From Stomorhina lunata (lineage: Eukaryota; Arthropoda; Insecta; Diptera; Rhiniidae), in the NCBI GenBank assembly GCA_933228675.1, contig OW121743.1, positions 97,527,998-97,591,997 on the forward strand: a DNA stretch of 64,000 nucleotides, written 5' to 3'. The position numbers and the translations under genes were made by a program. Shown here one piece after another: positions 39,170 to 49,752 of the stretch. Positions within the stretch are counted from its first letter, which is position 1; each line of letters opens with the position of its first letter. The notes beneath the pieces were generated by a model that was not told the origin of the DNA, made no database searches, and was given only the letters and a program-made list of their open reading frames with translations.

Positions 39170-39969
39170 TAGTTACATTAAAGTATTGTATATTTTGGTA
39201 ATATAATATTTTATTCTTATTTCTTACATATGAAACACAATTTAATATTACTACATAAATAGTAATTTGTATCAACTTCGTCATAAATCAAAATCAAAAA
39301 AAAATCTGAAACTAATTACTAGAAAAATTCTTCTTAATTTAAATTCTTAATCAAATATAATTTAAATTATGAAATTATGAACTATTATCCAATATTCCCA
39401 TTATTTCTAATATAATGGAGATTTTTTGTTAAAATAAACTGTGTACTTTTTGGGTGGATTATGGAACTCTTTTTATTTTGATGTTTTGTACAGACAGTAT
39501 AATTCGTCTTCGATCTGTTTGGAATTAGGGAAACTCTTGCTAATGATGATAGTCAAAACAACCATCAAAATGCGTCTATTAAATAAGCTTTTTTTTAATA
39601 AAAAAGTACACTTTTTTAAACTTTTAGAATCAGAATTTATTATAAGAAACAAAGTATTTTTGAATTACGGCAGTGTTGCAGCAAATAAACGATATGAATA
39701 CATGTGGATGTACATATATACGCTTTTGTCACATAAAATACAAATTTAATGATATATTATTAAATTATTTATGTTTATGTTCACATCACAAACAGTCATT
39801 ACATTTACATTTTCATTACATATATTTAAATATATACCCTATACGATGTTGAGGTAGCGAACCATACTGGTCAGCAGTCAAGATTACATTCAAAACCCCA
39901 AGTACAAAACACAAAAAATTTATAAAATTAAATCTTAATAAATTAAAAAAATCATAAAAAGGGATATAA
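39170..39969. other. AT-rich spacer with an unrecognised 102-codon frame
   Basis: The plus frame 39441-39749 begins with GTG and has no domain I recognise. Its middle part (about 39440-39570) is less AT-rich than its surroundings and could be a worn element fragment. The stretch 39846-39890 is also GC-richer. Neither supports a gene call. Confidence 0.4.
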
Positions 39970-40131
39970 ATATGTCAGATACTATTATTTTAGAAATTAT
40001 TAATTTTCAATAGTTATTTCAATCAAAATGGACTGCGAAAAAAAAATTCGTGAAAATATAATTAAAACTTTTCAAAAAAATCCGTCATGGACTTTTAAAA
40101 AAATAGCTAAAAATTTCTCGAACGGTTTCTA
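39970..40131 (+). pseudogene. truncated DD37E transposon fragment (sister copy)
   Basis: This segment repeats 40230-40402 almost exactly (offset 260): the leader from ATATGTCAGATACTATTATT, the start codon with MDCEKK, and the first part of the DNA-binding domain. It lacks 11 nt (equivalent to 40377-40387), which shifts the frame. It stops exactly at the TA that flanks the next element. It has no terminal repeat of its own on the left. It is either the remains of a copy into which the next element jumped, or a local duplication made during repair. Confidence 0.85.
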
Positions 40132-41428
40132 AAGAGTGTTCTAAAAAAAAATATGCATTTACTATTTTAGACAAAATTTATCCATAGTGCAAGAAATAAT
40201 TTATTTTTTGATCAAGTTAGTTTCTATAGATATGTCAGATACTATTATTTTAGAAATTATTAATTTTCAATAGTTATTTCATTCAAAATGGACTGCGAAA
40301 AAAAAGTTAGTGAAAATATAATTAAAACTTTTCAAAAAAATCCGTCATGGACTTTTAAAAAAATAGCTAAAAATTTGAATGTTGACCCTCGAACGGTTTC
40401 TAATGCCATCAGACGGTATAAGGAAAACCTGAGCATTGAAAGAAAACCTGGATCAGGGAGGAAAAAAGGTCCTACAGATATTGGTAAGGCAAAAGAAGTC
40501 GAGCGACTCTTTCGAAGAGCGCCTAACACTTCTTTAAGAAATACAGCTCGTACGGTGAAATGTTCTACGAATTTTGCACATAGAGTCAAAGCTTATGCTG
40601 GACTGAAGACATACAAAGTCCAAAAGGTTCCAGATCGCAATGCTATAAAGAACTCAGAAGCAAAAAAACGAGCGAAAAAATTGAAGTCTGATTTTATAAA
40701 AAATACACCTGTTGTATGATGGATGATGAAACATACGTACTCGCAGACTTTTCTCAACTTCTTGGTCAAGATTTTTATGTTGCTGATAAACGGGGCAATG
40801 TTCGGCAAGAGTTTCGCAAAAAAAAACAAACAAAATTCCCTAAGAAGTTTCTCGTGTGGCAAGCTATTTGCAGTTGTGGCAAAAGAAGTGAAGTATTTGT
40901 GGCATCTGGCACAATAAACACAGAAATTTATATAAAGGAGTGCCTACAAAAGCGGTTGTTACCCTTTTTAAGAGAGCACAGAGTGACTACATTTTTTTGG
41001 CCCGATTTGGCATCATGCCCTTATGGAAAAAAGGCACTTGAGTGGTACTCAAAGAATAATGTCATTTTTGTACCATGAGAAGCAAATCCACCTAACTGTC
41101 CAGAACTTCGGCCTGTGGAAAGGTATTGGGCTCTGGTAAAAAAGGAATTGAAGAACACAGGAAAGATTTCCAAGAACATGTTCGATTTTAAGCGCAGGTG
41201 GAACACATGCTCCAAAAAGGTATCACAAGCAACTGTAAAATCTTTAATGGGAGGGTTTCCGAAAAAAGTCGATCATTTTGCAAAACCCGAGTACTAAGTA
41301 AACATTTTAATGCTAAATGATTTTGTATAATATGTCATTATATTTGCGTATTTTGTAGAGTTTTTATATTAAAAGGTTTGATTTTTATTTAAGAAAATCC
41401 AACTACAAATTTTATTTAGAGCACTCTT
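40132..41428 (+). mobile_element. Tc1/mariner-superfamily element, DD37E type, about 1.3 kb
   Basis: The left terminus AAGAGTGTTCTAAA (40132-40145) is the inverted complement of the right terminus TTTAGAGCACTCTT (41415-41428) with one mismatch, and similarity runs on through the A-rich part. Both ends are flanked by TA (40130-40131 and 41429-41430), the standard target for IS630-Tc1-mariner elements. The element contains one decayed transposase gene and about 155 bp of leader. Its GC content is clearly higher than the satellites around it. It is non-autonomous now, because the gene has a frameshift and a stop. Confidence 0.88.
40288..41297 (+). pseudogene. DD37E transposase pseudogene (frameshift plus one stop)
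   Basis: The 5' part, from ATG at 40288, encodes an N-terminal paired-like DNA-binding region: a helix-turn-helix (about residues 8-45, KIAKNLNVDPRTVSNAIRRY), a basic GSGRKKG hinge, then a second helix-turn-helix (about residues 70-105). Near 40700-40717 one nucleotide is missing and the frame moves. The catalytic domain continues with MMDDETYVLADF (first Asp), FLVWQAICSCGKR, and FFWPDLASCPYGKK (second Asp). TGA at 41076-41078 replaces a residue just before EANPPNCPELRPVERYW (catalytic Glu). Counting through the stop gives 37 residues between the second Asp and the Glu, the DD37E signature described in mosquitoes and other insects. Total length is about 336 codons, as expected. It should not yield active protein. 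Confidence 0.9.
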
Positions 41429-41491
41429 TACTTAGATTGGCATTCCGTTTGTAACTCACATAATATTATATTTTCTATTCAAATTTTTCAT
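41429..41491. other. right flank of the DD37E element
   Basis: The sequence after the TA (CTTAGATTGGCATTCCGTTT...) does not continue the truncated sister copy at 39970-40131, as a simple nested insertion would require. It passes within 60 bp into satellite units. Confidence 0.5.
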
Positions 41492-42073
41492 ATTGAAAAT
41501 TTTCTATAGAAAATTTTCGATATGAAAATTTTTCATATTCAAAATTTTTCACATTGAAAATTTTCTATAGAAAATTTTTACATTGAATATTTTATATAAA
41601 AAATTTTCATATTGAACATTTTCTACAAAAAATTTTCATATCGAAAATTTTCTATAAAAAATTTTTACATTGAATATTTTATATAAAAATTTTTCATATT
41701 GAAAATTTTCTATAAAAATTTTCTATAAAAAATTTTCATATGAAAAATTTTCTATAAAAAATTTTTATATTAAAAACATTCTTTAAAAAATATTCATATG
41801 AAAGTTTTTTTTTTTAAATTTTTATAAGAAAAGTTGTCTATATGAAAATTTTTTTATAAAAAATTTTCACATGAAAAATTTTCATAAAAAAAAATATTTG
41901 ATAAAACATTTTATATGAAAAACATTCTATAAAAAATATTCGTATGAAAGTTTTCTTTAAAAAATTTTCATATGAAAAGTTTTCTATTAAAAATTTTCTA
42001 TAAAAAATTTTCAATAAATTATTTTCCTACGAAAAATTTTCTATAACAATTTTTCATATGAAAAATTTTCTTC
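41492..42073. repeat. 582-bp satellite block, first copy
   Basis: Units of CTATAR, A4-6, T4-5 with linkers CATATTG, CATATG, ACATTG. The whole block is repeated immediately downstream at 42074-42655 (offset 582). By eye the copies are identical, even in irregular places such as the long T-run near 41805 and AATATTTGATAAAACATTTT. Confidence 0.9.
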
Positions 42074-42655
42074 ATTGAAAATTTTCTATAGAAAATTTTC
42101 GATATGAAAATTTTTCATATTCAAAATTTTTCACATTGAAAATTTTCTATAGAAAATTTTTACATTGAATATTTTATATAAAAAATTTTCATATTGAACA
42201 TTTTCTACAAAAAATTTTCATATCGAAAATTTTCTATAAAAAATTTTTACATTGAATATTTTATATAAAAATTTTTCATATTGAAAATTTTCTATAAAAA
42301 TTTTCTATAAAAAATTTTCATATGAAAAATTTTCTATAAAAAATTTTTATATTAAAAACATTCTTTAAAAAATATTCATATGAAAGTTTTTTTTTTTAAA
42401 TTTTTATAAGAAAAGTTGTCTATATGAAAATTTTTTTATAAAAAATTTTCACATGAAAAATTTTCATAAAAAAAAATATTTGATAAAACATTTTATATGA
42501 AAAACATTCTATAAAAAATATTCGTATGAAAGTTTTCTTTAAAAAATTTTCATATGAAAAGTTTTCTATTAAAAATTTTCTATAAAAAATTTTCAATAAA
42601 TTATTTTCCTACGAAAAATTTTCTATAACAATTTTTCATATGAAAAATTTTCTTC
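42074..42655. repeat. 582-bp satellite block, second copy
   Basis: Tandem copy of 41492-42073, with no difference that I can find. Identity over 582 bp of otherwise variable repeat implies a very recent duplication or gene conversion, or an assembly duplication. Confidence 0.9.
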
Positions 42656-43379
42656 AAAAAGTTTTCATATAAAAAATTTTCTTTCATATTAAAAATTTTC
42701 TATAAAAAATTTTCACATGAAAAATTATCTGAGAATTAATTATTCGAAAAAATTTTCTTATGAAAAATTTTCTATAAAAAATTTTTATATGAAAAATCGT
42801 TTATAAAAAATTTTCATATAAAAAAATTTTGTATAAAAAATTTTCATATGAAAAATTTACTATAAAAAATTTTTCATATGAAAAATTTACTATAAAAAAT
42901 TTTTCATATGAAAAATTTTCTATAAAAAATTTTTATATGAAAAATTTTCTATAAAAAATTTTCATATGAAAAATTTTCTATTAAAAATTTTCATATGAAA
43001 AATTTTCTATAAAAAATTTTCATATGAAAAATTTTTTATAAAAAATTTTCATATGAAAAATTTTCTATAAAAAATTTCATATGAAAAATTTTCTATAAAA
43101 AATATGCATATGAAAAATTTTCCATAAAAATTTTTTAATCAAAAATTTTCTATAAAAAATTTTCATATGAAAAAATTTTAATATAAAAAGTTTTCTATTA
43201 AAAATTTTCATATAAAAAATTTTCTATAAAGAAATTTCATATGAAAAATTTTCTATAAAAATTTTCATAAGAAAATTTAAAAAAAAATTCTATAAACAGT
43301 TTTTATACAAAAAATTAAAAAAAAAATTTCATATGAAAAATTTTCTATAAAACATTTTCATATCAAAAATTTTCAAAAA
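42656..43379. repeat. 29-bp satellite array, linkers CTATAA and CATATG
   Basis: The unit is CTATAAAAAATTTTCATATG plus A5 T4 (29 bp). CATATG is palindromic, so the units are close to dyad-symmetric. It is regular at 42760-43110 and then decays up to the hammerhead repeat at 43380. Confidence 0.9.
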
Positions 43380-43655
43380 GAAGAATATTCGTATTTGATC
43401 CCAAATCTGTTACATTTATTTATTAATGTAACAGGCCAATTTATTGATAAAAAGCCAAACAATTTTTGCAAAGAAACCAAAATTCCTCGACACGTTTCGA
43501 TGGTTGGTTAAGCCATCTCTTCAGGAGGATTATCTCCAATTTAGACAGGTCGAAAACCTCGCATTATTACTAAATTAACAAACAAAACTTTTAAGAATTA
43601 TGTTCATAAACCATTATCGATTATCGACTGAACAAAAACAAACGTTTTTCAGTTT
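43380..43655 (-). mobile_element. Penelope-like/retrozyme repeat, copy 3 (longest)
   Basis: Reverse-strand copy of the dispersed repeat at 32328-32503, extended by about 107 bp on its 5' side (43549-43655, GGTCGAAAACCTCGCATTAT and onward). The hammerhead core is on the minus strand: CTGAAGA at 43524-43518, stem II GATGG/CCATC, and GAAA at 43498-43495. Stem III reads ACGTGT, not ACGCGT, giving a G-U pair in place of a G-C pair. The outer part of stem I is weakened (TTTCTTTGC in place of TTTCTCCGC). The extension shows that the family is longer than the 176 bp seen in copy 2. Confidence 0.83.
43485..43538 (-). ncRNA. type I hammerhead ribozyme motif, weakened
   Basis: Core boxes CTGAAGA, GATGG...CCATC, GAAA and the GTC cleavage triplet are all kept on the minus strand, with predicted cleavage after the complement of 43489. 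Inner stem I (TCCTC with GAGGA) is intact and the outer stem is not. Conservation of the paired bases against copy 2 fits descent from a functional ribozyme. Confidence 0.7.
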
Positions 43656-43955
43656 TCATTTTCTATAAAAAATTTTCATATGAAAAATTTTTTATAAAAA
43701 AAGAATTTCACTTGAAAAGTTTTCTATAAAAAATTTTGATATGAAAAGTTTTTTATAAAAAATTTTATAAATTTTTAATGATATGAAAAATTTTCTGTAA
43801 AAAAATTTTTATATAAAAAATTTATGATATGAATCTGAGCCCGGATTCGAACCCACAACATCCGACATATAAAAAATTGTCTATAAAAAATTTTCTACAA
43901 AAAAGTTTTTTTATGAAAAATGTTCTATAAATAATTTTCTTTGAACAAAATGTAC
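43656..43955. repeat. degenerate CATATG-type satellite with a tRNA-like insert
   Basis: A continuation of the 42656-43379 array beyond the hammerhead repeat, now irregular. It is interrupted at 43833-43867 by a short GC-rich segment with a B-box-like sequence. Confidence 0.75.
43833..43867 (-). ncRNA. tRNA-like 3' fragment (SINE or tRNA relic)
   Basis: On the minus strand the segment reads GTTGTGGGTTCGAATCCGGG followed by CTCAG. GGTTCGAATCC is a canonical Pol III B box in a T-arm context with GTGGG upstream. No D-arm or anticodon arm is present, so this is a fragment, most likely of a tRNA-derived SINE. Confidence 0.6.
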
Positions 43956-44607
43956 CGTGTACCGTTTTTGATCACTAAAATATTTGTCTCAGGCTCTAAA
44001 TATATATAAATGTATACTGACTCTTTATAGTCCGTCTATGTATTTTTGACAAAATGGTTTTAGTACACCACTGAGATATTTTACATAAGAATATATAAAA
44101 TACTCCTGATCAATATACTACTTAAAAAAAGTTCATCTTATCTTGATTCTCAGAAAAATAAAACAATCTTTCATATATAATTTTATGAATAGAACGTGAA
44201 ATCGGTTCGATAGTTAACGAGATATCAGACATTAAACATATTTTGCTGAAAACATGTATTTATATTGATAATACATCATTATTCGGTTGTTTTTTTCTAA
44301 ATGTTCATAATTCATTTAGAATTTTAACTCTTTAAAGAAGAACACATTACACAATACACAATTTTTCAATAGTGGCCTACTATATTTATTATACCTATAG
44401 ACAGATTTGTTCTATAAAAAGACACTTCTCTTTGGGTTGCTTTCTATAATCCTCAATACAAATGTGTTTAAGTCTATCATATCTAGTTACCCGTTCATAC
44501 ATTCCCTTCCATTTTTTATATTTTTATATTAAAACCTTTTTTCAATAATAAATTTAATTTGAAAATTTTAACTAAACTAAAATTTTTTAAAAAGTTTTTA
44601 TGAATTT
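43956..44607. other. AT-rich spacer with an ATCGGTT phrase
   Basis: No gene is recognised. It contains AAATCGGTTCGATAGTTAAC then GAGATATCAG (44199-44229), a phrase that resembles several others in the window (see findings), and TATAGTCCGTCTATG (about 44026-44040). Confidence 0.45.
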
Positions 44608-44776
44608 CCCAGTAAAACTTTTCATTACCAAATAATGAGTTAAACAGTTAAACTATTGAACACGAACTACTTACTCATTCGCTGTTTAAGTCAATACATT
44701 AACATGGGGATGTCATTGGAGGCAAGTACTTACCAATTGCAGAAAAGTAATGACTTGGGTAAGCAATTTGAAAGCA

Positions 44777-44812
44777 ACAACAACAACAGCAACAACTTTT
44801 TTGTTGTTGTCT
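44777..44812. repeat. CAA/TTG microsatellite hairpin
   Basis: An AAC/CAA-type triplet tract (44777-44798) is followed by TTTTTTGTTGTTGT. The two halves are complementary and could fold into a short hairpin. Confidence 0.7.
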
Positions 44813-44861
44813 TATTAAAAACATATATTTTTAAACGAAATACAAAATTTTTTTTATGATC

Positions 44862-44929
44862 CATGGGGGCTCCAACCCAGACCCTCCGACTGCTAGGCAG
44901 AGACTCTTCCACTGAGCTACTTCATATGT
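44862..44929 (-). pseudogene. tRNA-Ala-like pseudogene or tRNA-derived SINE head
   Basis: The minus strand reads GAAGTAGCTCAGTGGAAGAG, then TCTCTGCCTAGCAGTCGGAG, then GGTCTGGGTTGGAGCCC. TAGCTCAGTGG is an A box and GGTTGGAGCCC a slightly altered B box. The anticodon-loop position reads CTAGCAG, which would give AGC (Ala). Anticodon-stem and T-stem pairing are imperfect, and the acceptor stem does not pair well. It is not a functional tRNA; a SINE head or retro-pseudogene fits. Confidence 0.65.
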
Positions 44930-45269
44930 TGAAAACTTAGCAGCTTATAATTAATATAAACAATTTTTATTTTTAGATCCAAAATCATGTGAAAATAACT
45001 TTGTTTTCCCTGCTTTTTTTTTGCTTTGTTGTAATTTTTGGAAAAATATTTTTATACGATTTTTTATAATTATTTTACAACTTTTTTAAAATTATTTTAA
45101 AACTTAAACAATTTAAATCTTCTTTTTTGTATAAGTTTTTACATAAGATTGACTCTTATTTACTTAAATGTTACAACCTGTTAAGGTCAAAGTCCGAGCA
45201 TATTTTAGAATTCTATGGATTTCGATCTTGTGCGAATATTCTCCAATTTTATAGGCCAAGCTTTCCTCT

Positions 45270-45590
45270 ACTTGGTCTTTCTATCGAAGTTTCGGACATC
45301 CTCCTCTAACATTAGGTAGTGGGACATTTCAATTCTAATTTTATCCTTCATTGTATTTTTTTCAAGAGAGGGTTACTAGCCCGTAATCCTAACCCATTTT
45401 TATCGATCTTATGGGACAACTCTCGGAACATGTTAACTCACAATATTAATGGGTGTTAAACTAGCTCCCCGGGTGATACCATGAGGAGGTGTGTGTCCAC
45501 AGTTGAGATGAAGGATGACCCAGATAAGTTGGGCTTACCAAGTTAAGACCAATTAGAATCGTGTTTGGTATTCAACATCCCCTACATAAT
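45270..45590. other. unrecognised GC-richer segment
   Basis: This segment is far less AT-rich than the window and has a compact open stretch on the plus strand that includes MRRCVSTVEMKDDPDKLGLP before a stop. I do not recognise the family. Its position inside the candidate CCCAG-ended element suggests mobile-element cargo or an older inserted element. Confidence 0.35.
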
Positions 45591-45732
45591 CAAAATTGAC
45601 TCATGATGGTATTTTTTCATTAACGTGAGTTAGTTTTACAAATTTTTTTTACAGAAGATAATATTTAAGTTCTTAAAATTCAAAAATCATTTAAAAAGAC
45701 TCTTTTAATAAAAAAAAAACTAAAAAAATTGT

Positions 45733-45765
45733 TGCCCTTGGTGGGATTTGAACCGGGGCCATTCA
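45733..45765 (-). ncRNA. tRNA-like T-arm fragment
   Basis: On the minus strand GGCCCCGGTTCAAATCCCAC then CAAGGGCAAC has a canonical B box (GGTTCAAATCCC) and an acceptor-like 3' strand. The 5' half is not recognisable, so this is a relic or SINE piece. Confidence 0.55.
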
Positions 45766-45894
45766 GTTTAAATTACCATCTTAATTACAAATAAGTACTT
45801 CTGTAATAACTTATTACTTATTCGGATGGTATGTTGTAGTCGTTACAAGGTAACCAGTTATCAGAGTACTTGCCATTACCAAAGTTTTGCTGGG

Positions 45895-47029
45895 TTAATA
45901 ATATAATATTCAAAAACTGTGGCGTAGCTAATTAAATTCTTAGGCCAAATCAACCTTTTCTTTGTCTCAATATTTCATGTTAATTGTCTGATTCCATATC
46001 CCACTCCACACCTCAAATCAAATGAAAATTTTGCTCTTAGACATAATTTAAATTAAACAAAAAAATGTTCGAACAAAAAACTTTTGTAAAAAAATTTCTT
46101 CAATTCATTTCTTATATATTTACTATATTCATTTGTTCATTCAACGAAATATTTTTATACGAAAAATTATTAAATAATAATGGCAGAAGCAAATTTATAT
46201 ATTTACGTAATAAGTGAATGAAAAAGCAAAAAAAAAAATAAAGAAATCTTATTAATAAAAAATAAGGAATTTTTTGGATTTGTAAACAATGAAATTAAAT
46301 TTTAAAAGTCAAACAGATTTTGTTGCTTTATATGTACAATAAATGATTTATAATGAATTTTATAAGAGTGCCGCAATGTTTTTATAATACATATTGTTAA
46401 GAAATTGAAAAAGGGAATTTCAACACCAATATAATTATTTATGGAGTGTTAATTGAAATTTGTTTTTTTTTAATGATTTTTTTTTATTATTTTCCTCATA
46501 TTAAGGGATGAATTATTAAATTTACAATAAATTGAATAAAGAAATTTTACAACGAAATATTCTTTAAAGCATCTACCTATGAAAAAGTTTTGTCTATAGT
46601 AAATGTAAAAAAATTATTAGCTATAATTACTAAGACAATTAACAAAATTAATTGAAAATCATTATTTCGCTATTCGCTTCAATATCGATGAAATATATAG
46701 TTTCTTCATTCTTATATTTTCAATATTTTTAATTAAATTTATATTTTTTCTTTTAATAAAATCTTATATCCGTTTTCTTTAAACGTTTATTGTGGACTTT
46801 TTAAAAAAATCTGTCTTTGACGTCAAAACGATTTTAAGAGCAAACGTCAATAGTGGAAGCAGTCAGTAATAAGCTTTTCTTTGTAAATCAACAATTTGCT
46901 TGATTTGAACATTTAATAAGAAAAATTATAGATTATTATCAATAATAAATATAAGTACAAACATGTTTTAGAAACTAAATTTAAATTAAATACACACTTT
47001 CTGTGAAAGCTCCAATAACTATTTCCTAT
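45895..47029. other. AT-rich spacer
   Basis: No gene, repeat array or mobile-element end is recognised. AATAAA and T-run words are abundant, as expected at this composition. Confidence 0.5.
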
Positions 47030-48290
47030 TAATAGCCTATTTTCGAAAAATTTCCTATAAATAGTTAATTTTGGAAAAATATCCTAAAATAGTCAATTTT
47101 CGAAAAATTTCCTATAAATAGCCAATTTTCGAAAAATTTTCTATAAATGGTCAATTTTTGAAAAATTTCCTATAAAAAGTCCATATTCGAAAAATATCCT
47201 ATAAATAGTCAATTTTCAAATAAATATCCTATAAATAGTAAATTTTTGAAAAATTTCCTATAAATAGTCAGTTTTCGAAAAATTTTCTATAAATAGTAAA
47301 TTTTCGAAAAATTTCCAATAAATAGCAAATTTTCGAAAAATGTCCAATCAATAAATTTCCAATTAATATTCGAAAAATTTTCAATGAATAGCCAATTTTC
47401 GAAACATTCCTAAAAATAGTCAATTTTCGAAAATTTCCTATAAATAGTCAATTTTCAAAAAATTTCCTATACATAGTAAATTTTCGAAAAATTTCCTATA
47501 AATAGTAAATTTTGGAAAATTTCCTATAAATAGTAAATTTTCGAAAAATTTCCTATAAATAGTAAAATTTCAAAAAAATTTCCTGTAAATAGTCAATTTT
47601 CGAAAAATTTCCTATAAATAGTCAATTTTCTAAAAAATGTCCTATAAATAGTCAATTTTCGAAAAATTTCTTTAAATAGTCAATATTCGAAAAATTTAAT
47701 ATAAATAGTCAACTTTCGAAAAATTTCCTATAGTAAATTTTCGAAAAATTTCCTATAAATAGTAAATTTTCGAAAAATTTCCTATAAATAGTAAATTTTC
47801 GAAAAATTTCCTATAAATAGTAAATTTTCGAAAAATTCCCTATAAATAGTAAATTTTTGAAAAATTTCCTATAAATAGTCAATTTTCGAAAAATTTCCAA
47901 TAAATAGTCAATTTTCGAAAAAATTTCCTACAAATAGTCAATTTTCGAAAAGTTTCCTATAAATAGTCAATTTTCAAAAAATTTCTTATAAATAGTAAAT
48001 TTTCGAAAAATTTTCTATAAATAGTAAATTATCGAAAAATTTCCTATAAGTAGTCAATTTTCGAGAAATTTCCTATAAATAGTCAATTTTCTAAAAAATT
48101 ATCTATAAATAGTAAATTTTCGAAAAATTTCCTATAAATAGTCAATTTTCGAAAAATTTTCTATAGATAGTCAATGTTCGCAAAATATTATATAAGTAGT
48201 CAACTTTCTAAAAATTTCCTATAAATTATCAATTTTCTAAAAATTTATTATAAATAGTCAATTTTCTAAAAAAAAGTTCCTATAATTAAC
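47030..48290. repeat. 29-bp satellite array, CCTATAAATAGTCAATTTTC type (left part)
   Basis: Same family and orientation as 8636-11265 and 14101-16165. GTAAA and GTCAA monomers are grouped into runs (for example GTAAA at 47730-47860). The array is broken by a unique insert at about 48291-48405. Confidence 0.93.
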
Positions 48291-48405
48291 TTTCGATTTT
48301 GAGGGTATATCGAAAATTTTAAAAATGGTAAAATGATCGTCTAACCTTGTTCTACTGGTTGAGCTTGGTTTCGTTCCGAGTGTATTTTCACTGTATCAGA
48401 GTGTA
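48291..48405. other. unique insert inside the 29-bp array
   Basis: About 115 bp of non-repeat DNA (GTCTAACCTTGTTCTACTGG, then TTGAGCTTGGTTTCGTTCCG). GGTTTCGTTCC is loosely B-box-like, so this could be a SINE scrap, but no A box or tail is visible. Confidence 0.5.
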
Positions 48406-49752
48406 AATAGTCAATTTTCTAAAAAAAAAATCCTATGAATAGTCAATTTTCTAAAAAAAATTTCCTACTAATAGTCAATTTTCGAAAAACTTCCTATAAA
48501 TCAATTTTCGAAAAATTTCCTATAAATCAATTTTCGAAAAATTTCCTATAAATCAACTTTCGAAAAATTTCCTATAAATAGTCAATTTTCTAAAAATTTC
48601 CTATAAATAGTTAATTTTCTAAAAATTTTGTATAAATAGTCAATTTTCTAAAAATTTCCTATAAATAGTCAATTTTCTAAAAATTTCCTATAAATATAAA
48701 ATTTTCTAAAAATTTCCTATAAATAGTCAATTTTCTAAAAATTTCTTATAAATAGTCAATTTTCTAAAAATTTCCTATAAATAGTCAATTTTCTATAAAT
48801 ACTCAATTATCGAAAATTTTCCTATAAATAGTAAATTTTCGAAAAATTTCCTATAAATAGAAACTTTTCGAAAAATTTCCGTTAAAAAGTCAAATTTCGA
48901 AAAATTTTCTAAAAATAATCAAATTTCGAAAAATCTTCTAAAAAAAAATCAAATTTCAAAAATTTCCTATTAATAGTCAATTTTCGAAAAATTTTCAATA
49001 AATAGTCAATTTTCGAAAATTTCCTATAAAAAGTTAATTTTTGAAAAATTTCCTATAAATAGTCAATTATCGAAAAATTTTCTATAAATAATCAATTTTT
49101 GAAAAATTTCCTTTAAATAGTCAATTTTAGAAAAATTTCCTATAAATAGTCAATTTTCGAAAAATTTCCTATAAATAGTCAAATTTCGAAAAATTTCCTA
49201 TAAATGGTCAAATTTCGAAAAATTTTCTATAAATAGTCAATTTTCGAAAAATTTCCTATAAATAGTCAATTTTCGAAAAATTTCCTATTAATAGTCAATT
49301 CTCGAAAAATTTCCTATAAATAGTCAATTTTTGAAAAATTTCCTATAAATAGTCAATTTTCGAAAAATTTCCTATATTCAATTTTCGAAAAATTTCCTAT
49401 AAATAGTCAATTTTCGAAAAATTTCCTATAAATAGTCAAATTTCGAAAAATGTCCTATAAATAGTCAATTTTCGAAAAAATTTTATATATATAGTCAATT
49501 TTCGAAAAATTTCCTATAAATAGTCAATTTTCGAAAAATTTCCTATAAATAGTCAATTTTCGAAAAATTTCCTAATAATAGTCAATTCTCGAAAAATTTC
49601 CTATAAATAGTCAATTTTTGAAAAATTTCCTATAAATAGTTAATTTTCGAAAAATTTTCTATAAATAGTCAATTTTCGAAAAATTTGCTATCGTCAATTT
49701 TTAAAAAATTTTCTATAAATAGTAAATTTTCAAAACTTTTTTTTATAAACAG
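48406..49752. repeat. 29-bp satellite array (right part)
   Basis: The array continues after the insert. 48420-48800 is enriched for the CTAAAAA variant in place of CGAAAAA, and 49130-49680 for the standard form. The clustering of variants shows local homogenisation. Confidence 0.93.

Larger units (their letters stand above)
44608..45894. mobile_element. candidate 1.29-kb element with CCCAGYAAAACTTT ends
   Basis: CCCAGTAAAACTTT at 44608-44621 is matched by AAAGTTTTGCTGGG at 45881-45894, an inverted pair with one mismatch over 14 bp. Near both ends ATTACC and AGTACTT[A/G]CCA words occur. The interior holds a CAA/TTG patch (44777-44812), a tRNA-like segment (44862-44929), an unrecognised GC-richer segment (45270-45590) and a second tRNA-like T-arm (45733-45765). 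There is no long open frame. No clear target duplication is seen, so the boundaries are inferred from the inverted ends alone. Confidence 0.45.

Noticed and set aside
39441..39749. 102-codon frame as a possible gene
   Set aside because: It starts at GTG, has no recognised domain, is surrounded by AT-rich noncoding DNA and has no visible splice partner. Left as unrecognised sequence.
40332..40862. Minus-strand frames 40332-40589 and 40593-40862
   Set aside because: They are antisense shadows of the DD37E transposase pseudogene.
41429..41460. Reading the sequence after the DD37E element as the true, longer terminal repeat (CATTCCGTTTGTAAC)
   Set aside because: Only a five-base AACGG match exists on the left side, whereas the AAGAGTG...TCTAAA ends match 13 of 14 and are bounded by TA on both sides.
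44862..44929. Functional tRNA-Ala(AGC) gene
   Set aside because: The acceptor stem does not pair, the anticodon and T stems have mismatches, and the B box is altered.
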